64,000 bases of DNA, taken from positions 62,001 to 126,000 of the forward strand of contig DAOOVD010000002.1 of NCBI GenBank assembly GCA_035369845.1, written 5' to 3'. Shown in pieces: positions 51,484 through 59,730 of the stretch. The stretch is from DAOOVD01 sp035369845 (GTDB lineage: Bacteria > Bacillota > Desulfotomaculia > Desulfotomaculales > Pelotomaculaceae). The position numbers and the translations under genes are program-made. Within the stretch, counting starts at the first letter, position 1, and every line of letters begins with the position of its first letter. The notes under the pieces were generated by a model. That model was not told where the DNA came from, searched no databases, and worked only from the letters and a program-made list of their open reading frames with translations.

Positions 51484-52547
51484 ACGGCCGCACCTCCCGC
51501 AAACAGCCTTTTTACCTCTTCCAGAATGTCTTTGGCGGACGGTATCATTCCGCCGAGGCGTCCGTAATGGTAAACTGGTGCCTTGCCGTTTACGGAAAGC
51601 CTGATATCCTCCACCATCTGACCCATATTCATCTCCACCGACAGGAAGCATTTGACGCTGTCAGCTGCCCTGCCAATAAAGTCACCTGGAAAAGGCCACA
51701 ACGTTACCGGCCTGATCAGGCCCACCGGCATGCCCAGCGAGCGTGCCTTTTCCACCACCGCCCGGCATATCCGGGAAGCCGTACCAAAGGAAACAATTGC
51801 AATTTCGGCCCCTTCGAGAAGGTAGCTTTCGCAGAGCTGCTCCTTTTGAAGGATCTCCGCGTATTTTTGTTTCAGCTTGATATTCAGGGCCTCCATTTCT
51901 TCCGGGACAACGTAGCACGAATTGATTATGTTTTTCCTGCCCCTGTTCCCCACTCCGGTCGCCGCCCACGGTTTTTCCGGAATTACCGTCTCAATGCCGT
52001 CATCCACTTCAACCGGTTCCATCATCTGCGCCATAATGCCGTCCGCCATGACCATCACTGGGTTGCGGTAGCGGTCGGCCAGATCAAAAGCTTTTTTCAC
52101 TATGTCATATATCTCCTGAACCGAATTCGGGGCGAGCACGATCATGCGGTAGTCGCCGTGTCCGCCTCCTTTTGTGGCCTGGAAGTAGTCGGCCTGCGAG
52201 GGCGCTATGTTTCCCAGGCCGGGCCCGCCCCGCATCATATTCACCACGACGGCGGGCAGCTCGGCCCCCGCCAGGTACGATATCCCTTCCTGCATCAGGC
52301 TTATGCCCGGGCCGGAAGAGGAGGTCATGACCCTGGCCCCGGCCCCTGAAGCCCCGTATACCATATTTATGGAGGCCACCTCGCTTTCTGCCTGCATGTA
52401 CAGGCCGCCTACCTCCGGCAGCCGCTTGGCCAGGTAATGCGTCAGTTCGCTCTGCGGGGTTATCGGGTAGCCGAAAAAATAACGGCAGCCCGCCCTAACA
52501 GCACCCTCGCCGATGGCTTCGTTTCCCTTCATCAGAACCCTGCTCAA
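51480..52547 (-). CDS. korA: 2-oxoacid:ferredoxin oxidoreductase alpha subunit
   Basis: Alpha subunit, 355 residues, beginning MSRVLMKGNEAIGEGAVRAGC. FFGYPITPQSELTHYLAKRL, ASINMVYGASGAGARVMTSS (in parts) and GPGISLMQEG are typical. Its TTG start at 52547 overlaps the korD stop as TTGA, the same coupling as korA-korB. Confidence 0.94.
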   Translation of the reverse strand: MSRVLMKGNEAIGEGAVRAGCRYFFGYPITPQSELTHYLAKRLPEVGGLYMQAESEVASINMVYGASGAGARVMTSSSGPGISLMQEGISYLAGAELPAVVVNMMRGGPGLGNIAPSQADYFQATKGGGHGDYRMIVLAPNSVQEIYDIVKKAFDLADRYRNPVMVMADGIMAQMMEPVEVDDGIETVIPEKPWAATGVGNRGRKNIINSCYVVPEEMEALNIKLKQKYAEILQKEQLCESYLLEGAEIAIVSFGTASRICRAVVEKARSLGMPVGLIRPVTLWPFPGDFIGRAADSVKCFLSVEMNMGQMVEDIRLSVNGKAPVYHYGRLGGMIPSAKDILEEVKRLFAGGAAV

Positions 52548-52762
52548 AGCTCCTTCTCCTCTCTCTCCACCTCGATAACCATATCGGGGCACATGATGGC
52601 GCAAAGCGTGCATCCGGTACACTTTTCCTGTTCGTCGACCGCCGCCGGGTGATAACCCATGTCGTTGATGCGGCCGGACATAAAAATTATCCCTTTCGGG
52701 CATACCGCGGTACAAAGACGGCACCCTTTACACCTTTCTTCCCGAAAAGTCACTCGGGCCAA
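52544..52762 (-). CDS. korD: 2-oxoacid:ferredoxin oxidoreductase delta subunit, 2[4Fe-4S] ferredoxin type
   Basis: Protein of 72 residues with two cluster motifs, CKGCRLCTAVCP near residue 11 and CTGCTLCAIMCP near residue 48. TTG start behind a GGGAGG-containing stretch. First subunit gene of the kor block; passes electrons from the TPP site to ferredoxin. Confidence 0.93.
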   Translation of the reverse strand: MARVTFREERCKGCRLCTAVCPKGIIFMSGRINDMGYHPAAVDEQEKCTGCTLCAIMCPDMVIEVEREEKEL

Positions 52763-52835
52763 TATTACCTACCTCCCGTCACTGAGTAATTAAAACAATC
52801 TGTCTGATTATTTCGGACTATACGCCGGGGCAATT

Positions 52836-53534
52836 TCAGTCACCTGCCGGGATCGGGATGTCTTCATGCCAGGGCGGCTTGATAAAGAGCCTCAACGGCA
52901 GAACCGGTATGCCCGCCTCCTCCGTGGCTGCCGCCAGGTCCTCGCGCACGCACATGAAACCCACCGGCAGCCCCAGCCTTTCCGACGCTTCGGCAACAAC
53001 TGCGTGTCCCTTTAAAATAATTCCCGGTTCTGTTTCACAACCCAAATGCACGTTGCTTACCAGAGCGCTCACTTTGATCCGCGACGCATTTTCAATAGTT
53101 CGAACGGCTGCCGCAATCCCTTCCGGATCGCCTGTCGACAAACGGCAGGTATTAACCACCAAAAAAAGATTAAAAGCCCCGTCGGGCAGGTATTCTTTGA
53201 ATCTGGACAAAACGACGGCTCCCACGTCATAACCGCCGGTATCAAAAACAGCGTAACACTCCGCGTCCTCCAGCAACCCGATAACCGCAGGCGGCAATGC
53301 CGGAACGTCGGCCGCCGCCAGCCTGCCCGGGGGGCTTATCACCTTTATTCCGTTTTTTTCAAAAAGTTTTTTTACGGTTCTTGTCCTGAAATACGGGTTA
53401 ATTATGTCGAGATCGGCGATCGCGGTTTTCCGGCCCTTTAGTTTGACATTGAGAGCGTAATTCAAGGCAATTTCCGTTTTCCCGCTTCCGAAATGACCGG
53501 TAAAAATGGTTATTCGTTTGGGGTTTTCCAGCAT
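52836..53534 (-). CDS. P-loop ATPase upstream of korDABC
   Basis: Protein of 232 residues from the ATG at 53534 (AGGA three bases upstream) with Walker A FTGHFGSGKTEIALNYAL near residue 15, AIADLDIINPYFRTR near residue 40 and VFDTGGYDVGAVVLSRF near residue 100. It belongs to the SIMIBI/MinD-CobQ group. Similar genes are next to kor operons in other anaerobes, which suggests help in cofactor or cluster assembly, but the exact role is unknown. First gene behind the SigH-like promoter at 53562-53590. Confidence 0.75.
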   Translation of the reverse strand: MLENPKRITIFTGHFGSGKTEIALNYALNVKLKGRKTAIADLDIINPYFRTRTVKKLFEKNGIKVISPPGRLAAADVPALPPAVIGLLEDAECYAVFDTGGYDVGAVVLSRFKEYLPDGAFNLFLVVNTCRLSTGDPEGIAAAVRTIENASRIKVSALVSNVHLGCETEPGIILKGHAVVAEASERLGLPVGFMCVREDLAAATEEAGIPVLPLRLFIKPPWHEDIPIPAGD

Positions 53535-53561
53535 GTTTCCTATTGAAATAAACATTTGAAC

Positions 53562-53590
53562 GTATTCGACGCTTTTTTAAAAAATCCTTT
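53562..53590 (-). promoter_or_regulatory. SigH-like promoter with 0A-box-like sequence for the ATPase-kor operon
   Basis: Minus strand AAAGGATTT (53582-53590), 11-base spacer, GTCGAATAC (53562-53570). This fits the SigH pattern RnAGGAwWW-N11-RnnGAATww with one deviation. CGTCGAA within it is one base from the Spo0A box TGTCGAA. Layout and sequence closely resemble the spo0A promoter at 54455-54483. Confidence 0.6.
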
Positions 53591-53591
53591 A

Positions 53592-53616
53592 ATAAAAAAT
53601 GCCGCTTTACAGCGGC
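53592..53616 (-). terminator. Rho-independent terminator after spo0A
   Basis: GCCGC / GCGGC stem with loop TGTAAA and following ATTTTTTATT, directly upstream of the SigH-like promoter. Confidence 0.8.
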
Positions 53617-53623
53617 GCTCCGT

Positions 53624-54397
53624 TCAGCTTACCTTGGTCTCGATCCTCAGCTTGTCGGCAACCATTGCAATAAACTCACTGTTTGTCGGCTTGCCGCGCT
53701 CGAGGTTGATTGTGTAACCGAAAAACTTGGTCATCATCTCAACGTTCCCGCGGTCCCAGGCCAGTTCGATGGCATGCCTGATGGCACGTTCCACCCGGCT
53801 TGGCGTGGTCTGAAACTTTTGGGCAATCATCGGGTAAAGCTCCTTGGTCACCGCTCCGAGCAAATTGACTTCGTTGATGACCATTAAAATCGCATCTCTC
53901 AAATAATGGTACCCTTTAATGTGGGCCGGAACCCCCATCTCGTGGATGATGTTTGTTACCGCGACATCCAGATTCTTAGGCCTGGACGGGGTTATATACT
54001 GCGACACGTTTACGCCGTCCGCCAGTTGTCTGATCCTTGTCGCCAGAACGTTGAAATCGAACGGTTTTAAAATATAATAATCCGCACCCAGTTCAACAGC
54101 TTTCTGTGTAACGCTTTCCTGGCCAAATGCAGTGAGCATTATGATTTTCGGCCTGTTATTTCCCGGATTGCCCGCAACCAGCTTTTCCAGAACGCCGATG
54201 CCGTCCAGATGGGGCATGATGATATCCAGGACCACCACGTCGGGATTGCTTTCCTGTATCATTTGAAGAGCTTCCAGGCCGTTGTAGGATACCCCCAACA
54301 AATCAAAATCCTCCTGCTGGGTGATGAATTCTTTTAGCAATTCACAGAATTCTCTGTTATCATCTGCAATTAACAGTTTGATTGCCCTCTTTGCCAT
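53624..54397 (-). CDS. spo0A: Sporulation transcription factor Spo0A
   Basis: Master response regulator of sporulation, 257 residues. The receiver domain has the acidic pair Asp12/Asp13 (LIADDN), phospho-acceptor Asp58 (VVVLDIIMPHLDG) and Lys111 (ILKPFDF). The DNA-binding domain contains MGVPAHIKGYHYLRDAI and the helix-turn-helix TTPSRVERAIRHAIELAWDR. It follows spoIVB as in all known spore formers. A SigH-like promoter with a 0A-box-like element lies at 54455-54483. Confidence 0.98.
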   Translation of the reverse strand: MAKRAIKLLIADDNREFCELLKEFITQQEDFDLLGVSYNGLEALQMIQESNPDVVVLDIIMPHLDGIGVLEKLVAGNPGNNRPKIIMLTAFGQESVTQKAVELGADYYILKPFDFNVLATRIRQLADGVNVSQYITPSRPKNLDVAVTNIIHEMGVPAHIKGYHYLRDAILMVINEVNLLGAVTKELYPMIAQKFQTTPSRVERAIRHAIELAWDRGNVEMMTKFFGYTINLERGKPTNSEFIAMVADKLRIETKVS

Positions 54398-54454
54398 CGA
54401 TATTTTCCCGCCTCCTAGGTATTACTAATATTTGTTAATTTATCTATAACCAAA

Positions 54455-54483
54455 CAGTTCGACGACTGTAAAAAAAATCCTTC
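54455..54483 (-). promoter_or_regulatory. SigH-like promoter and 0A-box-like site upstream of spo0A
   Basis: GAAGGATTT (54475-54483), 11-base spacer, GTCGAACTG (54455-54463) on the minus strand; GAAC in place of GAAT. CGTCGAA is one base from TGTCGAA. The Bacillus spo0A Ps promoter is also SigH-dependent and Spo0A-bound. Confidence 0.6.
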
Positions 54484-54551
54484 CTAACGGCGAGAAATTT
54501 TTAAAAAATTGGCAATCAGCTCTAATATTTACATTACGTCAACTTTTCTTG

Positions 54552-55769
54552 CTAACACGCCATTTTTAACACTTTTTCAACATTTTTTATTTGAATTATT
54601 TCTGATTCTCTCAGCATCCATTCCGCCGGGACCCCAAAACCCTTTGTCGGATCATTGACGAACACATGTGTGACCGCTCCCACCAGCCTGTTATCCTGAA
54701 TAATAGGGCTCCCGCTCATGCCTTGCACTATTCCGCCGGTCCGGTCCAGCAGGCGCTGGTCGGTAATTTTTATAACCAGTCCCTTTCCGTCCGCCCTCGC
54801 CTGGGGGTTTATTTTCAATATTTCTATCGAAAATTTTTCAACTTTGTCCCCTTGCAGAACAGTCAGAATTTCGGCGGCGCCCTCATAAATCTGATCCATC
54901 CCGGCAACCGGTATGGGTTCCCCATATCCGTTATTTTCAGGAAGTTTGTTCAGCAATCCAAATATTCCCATCTTCGTGTTTTTAGAAATGGTGCCCGTTA
55001 TCTCTTCCTGAAACATGCCGATCTTTTCACCCGGCTGTCCGCGCTTTCCCTTCCGGATATCCTGTATGCTGGCGCCTATAATCCTGCCATCGGACAATTC
55101 AACCGGATACGGTGTCCCGGCGTCCGTGACGAGATGGCCCAAAGCTCCGTAAATCATACTGCTGGGCTCGTAAAACGTCAGTGTTCCGACACCGGCGGCA
55201 CTGTCCCTGATCATCAGCCCTATCCTGTATCCCGAAGTTTCCTTGCTGAAAACGGGTTTAATTTTGGTGACAAAAACATTGTTTCCTCTTTTAACTTCAA
55301 CCGTCAGCGGCCGTCCTTCCCTGCCGACCCGGTCCACTAGTTCCCTTAGCTGTTCGTCGCTGTTAACGCTGCAGTTTTCAACCTTAAGTATGACATCTCC
55401 GCACAAAATACCCGCTTCAAGCGCCGGGCTTGGTTTTTTCCCGGAACCGTCGGTCAAATCGGTGAAACCTGTCACCAGCACGCCCTGGGAATGCAGCAAA
55501 ACACCTATAGACTGTCCGCCGGGAATAACCTTCGTCTCAAGAACGGTATCGACGATTATGTCCTTTGCCGTTGTCGGCGAATATCCTTCCAGGCTTGAAA
55601 AAATCTGCGCCTTCAGGGTTCCCAAGGTTGCGGGAAAGTTTATTTTAAGCGCTTCCCTGGCAATCGCCGGATGTCCTCCCGGCGGCATCATCCCTTGAAA
55701 CCGGCAGGCAAAAAAGCCGTAAAAAAGAATTAAAACGCCACACAAAAAACCTTGAAGTTTTCTCCTCAA
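54552..55769 (-). CDS. spoIVB: SpoIVB serine peptidase
   Basis: Forespore-secreted peptidase that triggers pro-SigK processing, 405 residues. An N-terminal membrane/signal segment (GFLCGVLILFYGFFACRF) is followed by a PDZ domain with ALEAGILCGDVILKVENCSV. The S55 catalytic domain has ALGHLVTDAGTPYPV (His) near residue 212 and VQGMSGSPIIQDNRLVGAV (Ser) near residue 357. TTG start at 55769 behind GGAGGGG overlaps the stop of a 10-codon upstream frame. Confidence 0.95.
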   Translation of the reverse strand: MRRKLQGFLCGVLILFYGFFACRFQGMMPPGGHPAIAREALKINFPATLGTLKAQIFSSLEGYSPTTAKDIIVDTVLETKVIPGGQSIGVLLHSQGVLVTGFTDLTDGSGKKPSPALEAGILCGDVILKVENCSVNSDEQLRELVDRVGREGRPLTVEVKRGNNVFVTKIKPVFSKETSGYRIGLMIRDSAAGVGTLTFYEPSSMIYGALGHLVTDAGTPYPVELSDGRIIGASIQDIRKGKRGQPGEKIGMFQEEITGTISKNTKMGIFGLLNKLPENNGYGEPIPVAGMDQIYEGAAEILTVLQGDKVEKFSIEILKINPQARADGKGLVIKITDQRLLDRTGGIVQGMSGSPIIQDNRLVGAVTHVFVNDPTKGFGVPAEWMLRESEIIQIKNVEKVLKMAC

Positions 55770-55798
55770 ACATCACCCCTCCATTTTTTTAGTGCCAT
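55766..55798 (-). CDS. Ten-codon upstream ORF of spoIVB
   Basis: ATG at 55798 behind GGAGGTGGG encodes MALKKWRGDV and stops at TGA (55766-55768), overlapping the spoIVB TTG start as TTGA. The good ribosome-binding site and the overlap suggest translational coupling or a leader-peptide effect. Confidence 0.45.
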   Translation of the reverse strand: MALKKWRGDV

Positions 55799-55974
55799 CC
55801 CACCTCCAAACTCGTAAGACAATATAATGAAGCGAAATTAAAAGTTATTTTTATTAAATCAATGTTATTTTAAGTTTACCTTTTATAATAACAGTTATTC
55901 AGCCTATTTGTGCCTAAACTTGTCAATACGGCGATTTTATTTGTTTTAAAAATGCTATGTAATTTTTTCTTTAA

Positions 55975-56005
55975 AAATTAAAAAGGCCGGACTTTAAAAG
56001 TCCGG
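55975..56005 (-). terminator. Rho-independent terminator after recN
   Basis: Perfect stem CCGGACTT / AAGTCCGG with a short loop, followed by CCTTTTTAATTTTT on the minus strand, 30 bases past the recN stop. Confidence 0.88.
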
Positions 56006-56034
56006 TTGATTTTGTGTCGTTCCAACACATTTTG

Positions 56035-57744
56035 CTATGAGCTTGCGGAATTGCCGTTTTTGTTTTTTGCCAGGCGTAAAAGCTGCCCGGCATGCTGGCG
56101 GGCAATCTCGGTCACCTGCTTCCCGCCGAGCATTCTGGCCAGTTCTTCAAGCCTATCCGCGCGTTCGAGCGTCTGTATTCTGGTCACATTGCGCCGGCCG
56201 TCAAACTCCTTGTAGATACGGTGGTGCGAACGGGCATGGCAGGCTACCTGCGCCGAGTGAGTCACGCTTATAACCTGGCGGTGCCTGCTCAGCTGAGACA
56301 TTTTTTCGGCCACCGCCTGCAGCGCCCGTCCGCCTATGCCATTATCGGCCTCATCAAAAACCAGAACGGGGATTTCATCGGAACCTGCCAGCAAGGCTTT
56401 CAAGGCCAGCATGATCCTGGTGAGCTCACCGCCGGAGGCAATCTTGGAAAGAGGCTTCAGCGGTTCGCCGGGGTTGGTTGAAATTAAAAATACCGCCCGT
56501 TCTGCCCCCTCCATGCCCGGCTCCCCGGTTTCCTTCAGGGACACCTTGAAGTCGACCTTGCCCATCTCGAGAGAGGCCAGCTCACCTGATACGGCTTCTT
56601 CCAAGCGTTTGGCAGCCCTTTTCCGTTCTTCACTCAAAATGCGGGCAGCTTGCCGGTAAGCTTCTTCCATCTCTTTGAGCCTCGCCGCGGCAAGCTCCAT
56701 CTCTTCCTCCGCGCTTTCCAGCGTTTCCAGTTCGTCCCGGGCGCGGTCCAGAAAGCGCAAAATGTCCTCGACGGTTTCACCGTATTTCCTTTTCAGGTTC
56801 TTGATCAGTTCCAGTCTCTCGTCCACCTCTTCAAGCCTTTTCGGCCGGCAGTCAATCCGGTCACGGTACTCCAGCAGAGCCCTGGCCGCATCTTCAACCA
56901 TGTAGAGGGCGCCTTCCGCCGAATCGAGAATACCCCTGGAACTTCCGTCGTACTCACCGAGGTTTCTCAGCAGACCCACCGCTTTGGAAAGCTGATCCAC
57001 AACGGGGGACTGGCCGGGGCCGCCCCCGTACAGAAGAAAGTACGCCTCGCCTGAAAGAAAGCTGATTTTTTCCAAATTCTCAAGCAGCTTTTTTTCTTCG
57101 GAAAGGTTAACGTCCTCGCCGGGTTGCAGAGCGGCACCGCTGATCTCATCCACCTGATACCTCAACAAATCCGTCCTCTTCACCCTTTCAGCGGCGTCGC
57201 CGCTAATCTTTTCGAACCGTGCCCTCGCCTCCTTCAGCTTCAAAAATGTTCTTTGCACATCCTCCAGAGCCCTGAGCAGGTCCGCCCCGCCGAATCTGTC
57301 AAGCATCAGCAACTGCCTGTCCTGATCCGCAAGGGCGCCCTGCTCGCCCTGCATATGCAAGTCGGCAAGGCATCCCCCAATTTTCCTGTAGACTCCAAGC
57401 GAAACAATCTGCCCGTTCACCCGGCAAATGTTTTTGCCGGAACGGGATATTTCCCGCGACAAAACGACTATGCCGTCCTCGGGCTGTTCCACACCGCACT
57501 CTTTCATCGCAGCCTGCGCGGGCTTGACCCCGCTTGTCAGAAAAACCGCCTCGACAACAGATTTTTCAGCTCCCGAGCGTATTTGCTCGGCCGAAGCGCG
57601 CCCCCCAAGGGCCAGCTGAAGCGCTTCAATGATAATGGATTTACCGGAGCCGGTCTCTCCGGTAAGGACATTAAATCCTTCTTGAAAAGTAATTTCCAGG
57701 CGGTCAATAATCCCGAAATCCCTGATACAGATGTTCAGCAGCAC
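56035..57744 (-). CDS. recN: DNA repair protein RecN
   Basis: SMC-like ATPase for double-strand-break repair, 569 residues. GTG start at 57744, seven bases after GGGGGG. Walker A is LTGETGSGKSIIIEALQLAL near residue 30; a long coiled-coil-rich middle follows; the C-terminal ABC signature is KIASGGELTRIMLALKA and Walker B is PVLVFDEADNGIGG. It ends the nadK-mnmM-argR-recN run and has a strong terminator. Confidence 0.96.
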   Translation of the reverse strand: MLLNICIRDFGIIDRLEITFQEGFNVLTGETGSGKSIIIEALQLALGGRASAEQIRSGAEKSVVEAVFLTSGVKPAQAAMKECGVEQPEDGIVVLSREISRSGKNICRVNGQIVSLGVYRKIGGCLADLHMQGEQGALADQDRQLLMLDRFGGADLLRALEDVQRTFLKLKEARARFEKISGDAAERVKRTDLLRYQVDEISGAALQPGEDVNLSEEKKLLENLEKISFLSGEAYFLLYGGGPGQSPVVDQLSKAVGLLRNLGEYDGSSRGILDSAEGALYMVEDAARALLEYRDRIDCRPKRLEEVDERLELIKNLKRKYGETVEDILRFLDRARDELETLESAEEEMELAAARLKEMEEAYRQAARILSEERKRAAKRLEEAVSGELASLEMGKVDFKVSLKETGEPGMEGAERAVFLISTNPGEPLKPLSKIASGGELTRIMLALKALLAGSDEIPVLVFDEADNGIGGRALQAVAEKMSQLSRHRQVISVTHSAQVACHARSHHRIYKEFDGRRNVTRIQTLERADRLEELARMLGGKQVTEIARQHAGQLLRLAKNKNGNSASS

Positions 57745-57748
57745 ACTC

Positions 57749-58204
57749 CTACCCCCCGAGCAGGTTCCCAAACCTCTTCATAACGTCGGCGGCGGCCTCT
57801 CTCGGTTTTACTACGACAAGAATCGTGTCGTCCCCGGCAACTGTGCCGATTATTTCCGCCCAGCCGGCGTGATCCACAGCGGACGCCACGCCCTGGGCCT
57901 CACCGGGGTTGGTTTTCACCACTATCAGGTTTTCACAGGAGTCCAGACCCACCACGGAATCCCTGAATACTCGCTTCAAATGTTTTTCGGCGCGGGCAAC
58001 CGCCCTTTCGCCGGGAATCGCGTAACGGAGCGAATTGTTTTCGCAAGGCATTTTCACCAGGCCCAGTTCTTTCAGGTCTCTTGAAATTGTAGCCTGAGTA
58101 GCCCTGAATCCGGCCTCCTTCAAAGCTGCGGCGATATCTTCCTGGGTTTCAATCTTTCCCTGCCGTATAATTTCGACAATCTTACGCTGACGGCTGGCTT
58201 TCAC
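57749..58204 (-). CDS. argR: Arginine repressor ArgR/AhrC
   Basis: Hexameric regulator of arginine metabolism, 151 residues. The winged helix has ETQEDIAAALKEAGF and ATQATISRDLKELGLVKM; the C-terminal arginine-binding part has NPGEAQGVASAVDHAGW and GTVAGDDTILVVV. The argR-recN order is conserved in Firmicutes. Start overlaps the end of the methyltransferase gene by 23 bases. Confidence 0.96.
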   Translation of the reverse strand: MKASRQRKIVEIIRQGKIETQEDIAAALKEAGFRATQATISRDLKELGLVKMPCENNSLRYAIPGERAVARAEKHLKRVFRDSVVGLDSCENLIVVKTNPGEAQGVASAVDHAGWAEIIGTVAGDDTILVVVKPREAAADVMKRFGNLLGG

Positions 58205-58778
58205 CTGAATTCACCCGCTTTTCCGCTACAAAAACGACAGGAGCTTTTTCGGCCCTGTTTAAGAATCTTATCTTTATCACGCTGAACTTGCCAGGGTCAA
58301 GCGCCGATCCCCATTTCTCCACGGCCTCGCATTCTTCCCGGCCGCCGGGATGACCGGTGTAGACAACCAGTCCGATCCTGCCGCCCGGCCGTAAAATTTC
58401 CGCAGACGAATGCAATGCCCTTACTGTCGTAGACGCTTTGGTGGCGACGGAACGGTCGCCGCCCGGCAGGAAGCCCAGATTGAAAAGGATGGCATCGACC
58501 GGCCCGGGGACAATGCCGGCAAGCTCCTCGTGCCCCGCCAGCACCAGCGTCACTCTTTCGCTCAAACCGCTTTTTTCAAGCAGTGAACGTGTATTTTCGA
58601 GCGCCCTTTCCTGAATGTCCAGCGCATAGACCCTGCCTCCGGCCCCCACCAGCCCGGCCAGAAAGACGGTGTCGTGACCGTTGCCGGCAGTTGCGTCGAC
58701 AGCCGTGCCGCCTTCGCCGACCGATCCGGAGATAAGCAGATGCGCCAGTTCAACCGCGCTGCCCAGGCCCCTGTACAC
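58182..58778 (-). CDS. mnmM: MnmM-type SAM-dependent tRNA methyltransferase (YtqB family)
   Basis: Class I methyltransferase of 198 residues. SAM motif I is AVDATAGNGHDTVFLAGLVG near residue 28, and NLGFLPGGDRS near residue 99 with GRIGLVVYTGHPGGREE are the YtqB signatures. YtqB/MnmM finishes the mnm5(s2)U34 modification in Bacillus tRNA. It lies between nadK and argR, overlapping both by 20-30 bases, a common arrangement in Clostridia. Confidence 0.85.
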   Translation of the reverse strand: MYRGLGSAVELAHLLISGSVGEGGTAVDATAGNGHDTVFLAGLVGAGGRVYALDIQERALENTRSLLEKSGLSERVTLVLAGHEELAGIVPGPVDAILFNLGFLPGGDRSVATKASTTVRALHSSAEILRPGGRIGLVVYTGHPGGREECEAVEKWGSALDPGKFSVIKIRFLNRAEKAPVVFVAEKRVNSGESQPSA

Positions 58779-59640
58779 CGTTTATGTCTCCCTCTGTCCT
58801 CAGTTTTTTTCTCAACAGTTCAAAAAAGCTCCTGCTCTTCAGCCGCAAAAACCTGGCTCTCGTGGCAGACCGCCTTATAATCACATAATCATACTGTCTT
58901 AGGCTGAAGCCAAGTTGTCCGTCCATGGTCAGCGTGACGTCGCCCCGTCCCGAAAGGACAGATACTTTGACTTCACTATCCGGGGCGATAACCAGGGGCC
59001 TGGCCCACAGCGAATGGGGACAGATGGGGGTCAGCAGTATGGAGTCGAAAGCCGGTGTTACCAGTGGGCCGCCAGCCGACAGGGAATAAGCCGTTGATCC
59101 GGTCGGGGTCGAAACGATTAATCCGTCCGAGCGGTAAGTGTTGACATAATCACCGTTTACGAACGCCTCCAGGTGAATGAGCCGGGCAAACGCCCCTTTG
59201 GTAATAACCGCATCGTTCAAACTGACAAGGCGCTCAACCATTTCATCCCGCCTGTATATGCAGGCTTCCAGCATCATCCGCTCTTCAACGTAACACTGCC
59301 CGTTCATGACCTTCTCCAGCGAGGCGAACAAATCCGGAGTGTCGATCTCGGTAAGAAAGCCCAGATTGCCGAGGTTTACGCCGAATATGGGAGTACCTTG
59401 ACCGGCGACCTTACGGGCCGTCCTCAGCAGGGTGCCGTCCCCCCCGAGCACGATCACGCACCCGGCCCGGTCGACCATCTCGCTCTGCGGAACGGCATTG
59501 CCTGTCAATCCCAAAGGCCCGGCCTCGTTCTCGCTGATCAGTACCTCGCGGCCTTTTCCCTCCAGCCAGTTGACGATTTCTGCGGCAATTTCGCGAACTC
59601 CTTTTTTCTCCATATTTACTACCAGACCGAAGGTTTTCAA
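58750..59640 (-). CDS. nadK: NAD kinase
   Basis: Phosphorylates NAD to NADP, 296 residues. GGDG motif is IVLGGDGTLLRTARKV near residue 65; GVNLGNLGFLTEID and the signature DGLIVSTPTGSTAYSLSAGG (in parts) follow. TTG start at 59640, nine bases after GGGGG. Lies between tlyA and the mnmM-like gene. Confidence 0.95.
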   Translation of the reverse strand: MKTFGLVVNMEKKGVREIAAEIVNWLEGKGREVLISENEAGPLGLTGNAVPQSEMVDRAGCVIVLGGDGTLLRTARKVAGQGTPIFGVNLGNLGFLTEIDTPDLFASLEKVMNGQCYVEERMMLEACIYRRDEMVERLVSLNDAVITKGAFARLIHLEAFVNGDYVNTYRSDGLIVSTPTGSTAYSLSAGGPLVTPAFDSILLTPICPHSLWARPLVIAPDSEVKVSVLSGRGDVTLTMDGQLGFSLRQYDYVIIRRSATRARFLRLKSRSFFELLRKKLRTEGDINGVQGPGQRG

Positions 59641-59730
59641 CGTCCAGTACCCCCAAACTGCATAATCCGTAAATGTTTTTGCGCGGCCGGTCCCGCCCGC
59701 AATACTTTTTTCTGCGGCGGGGGAAACCGC

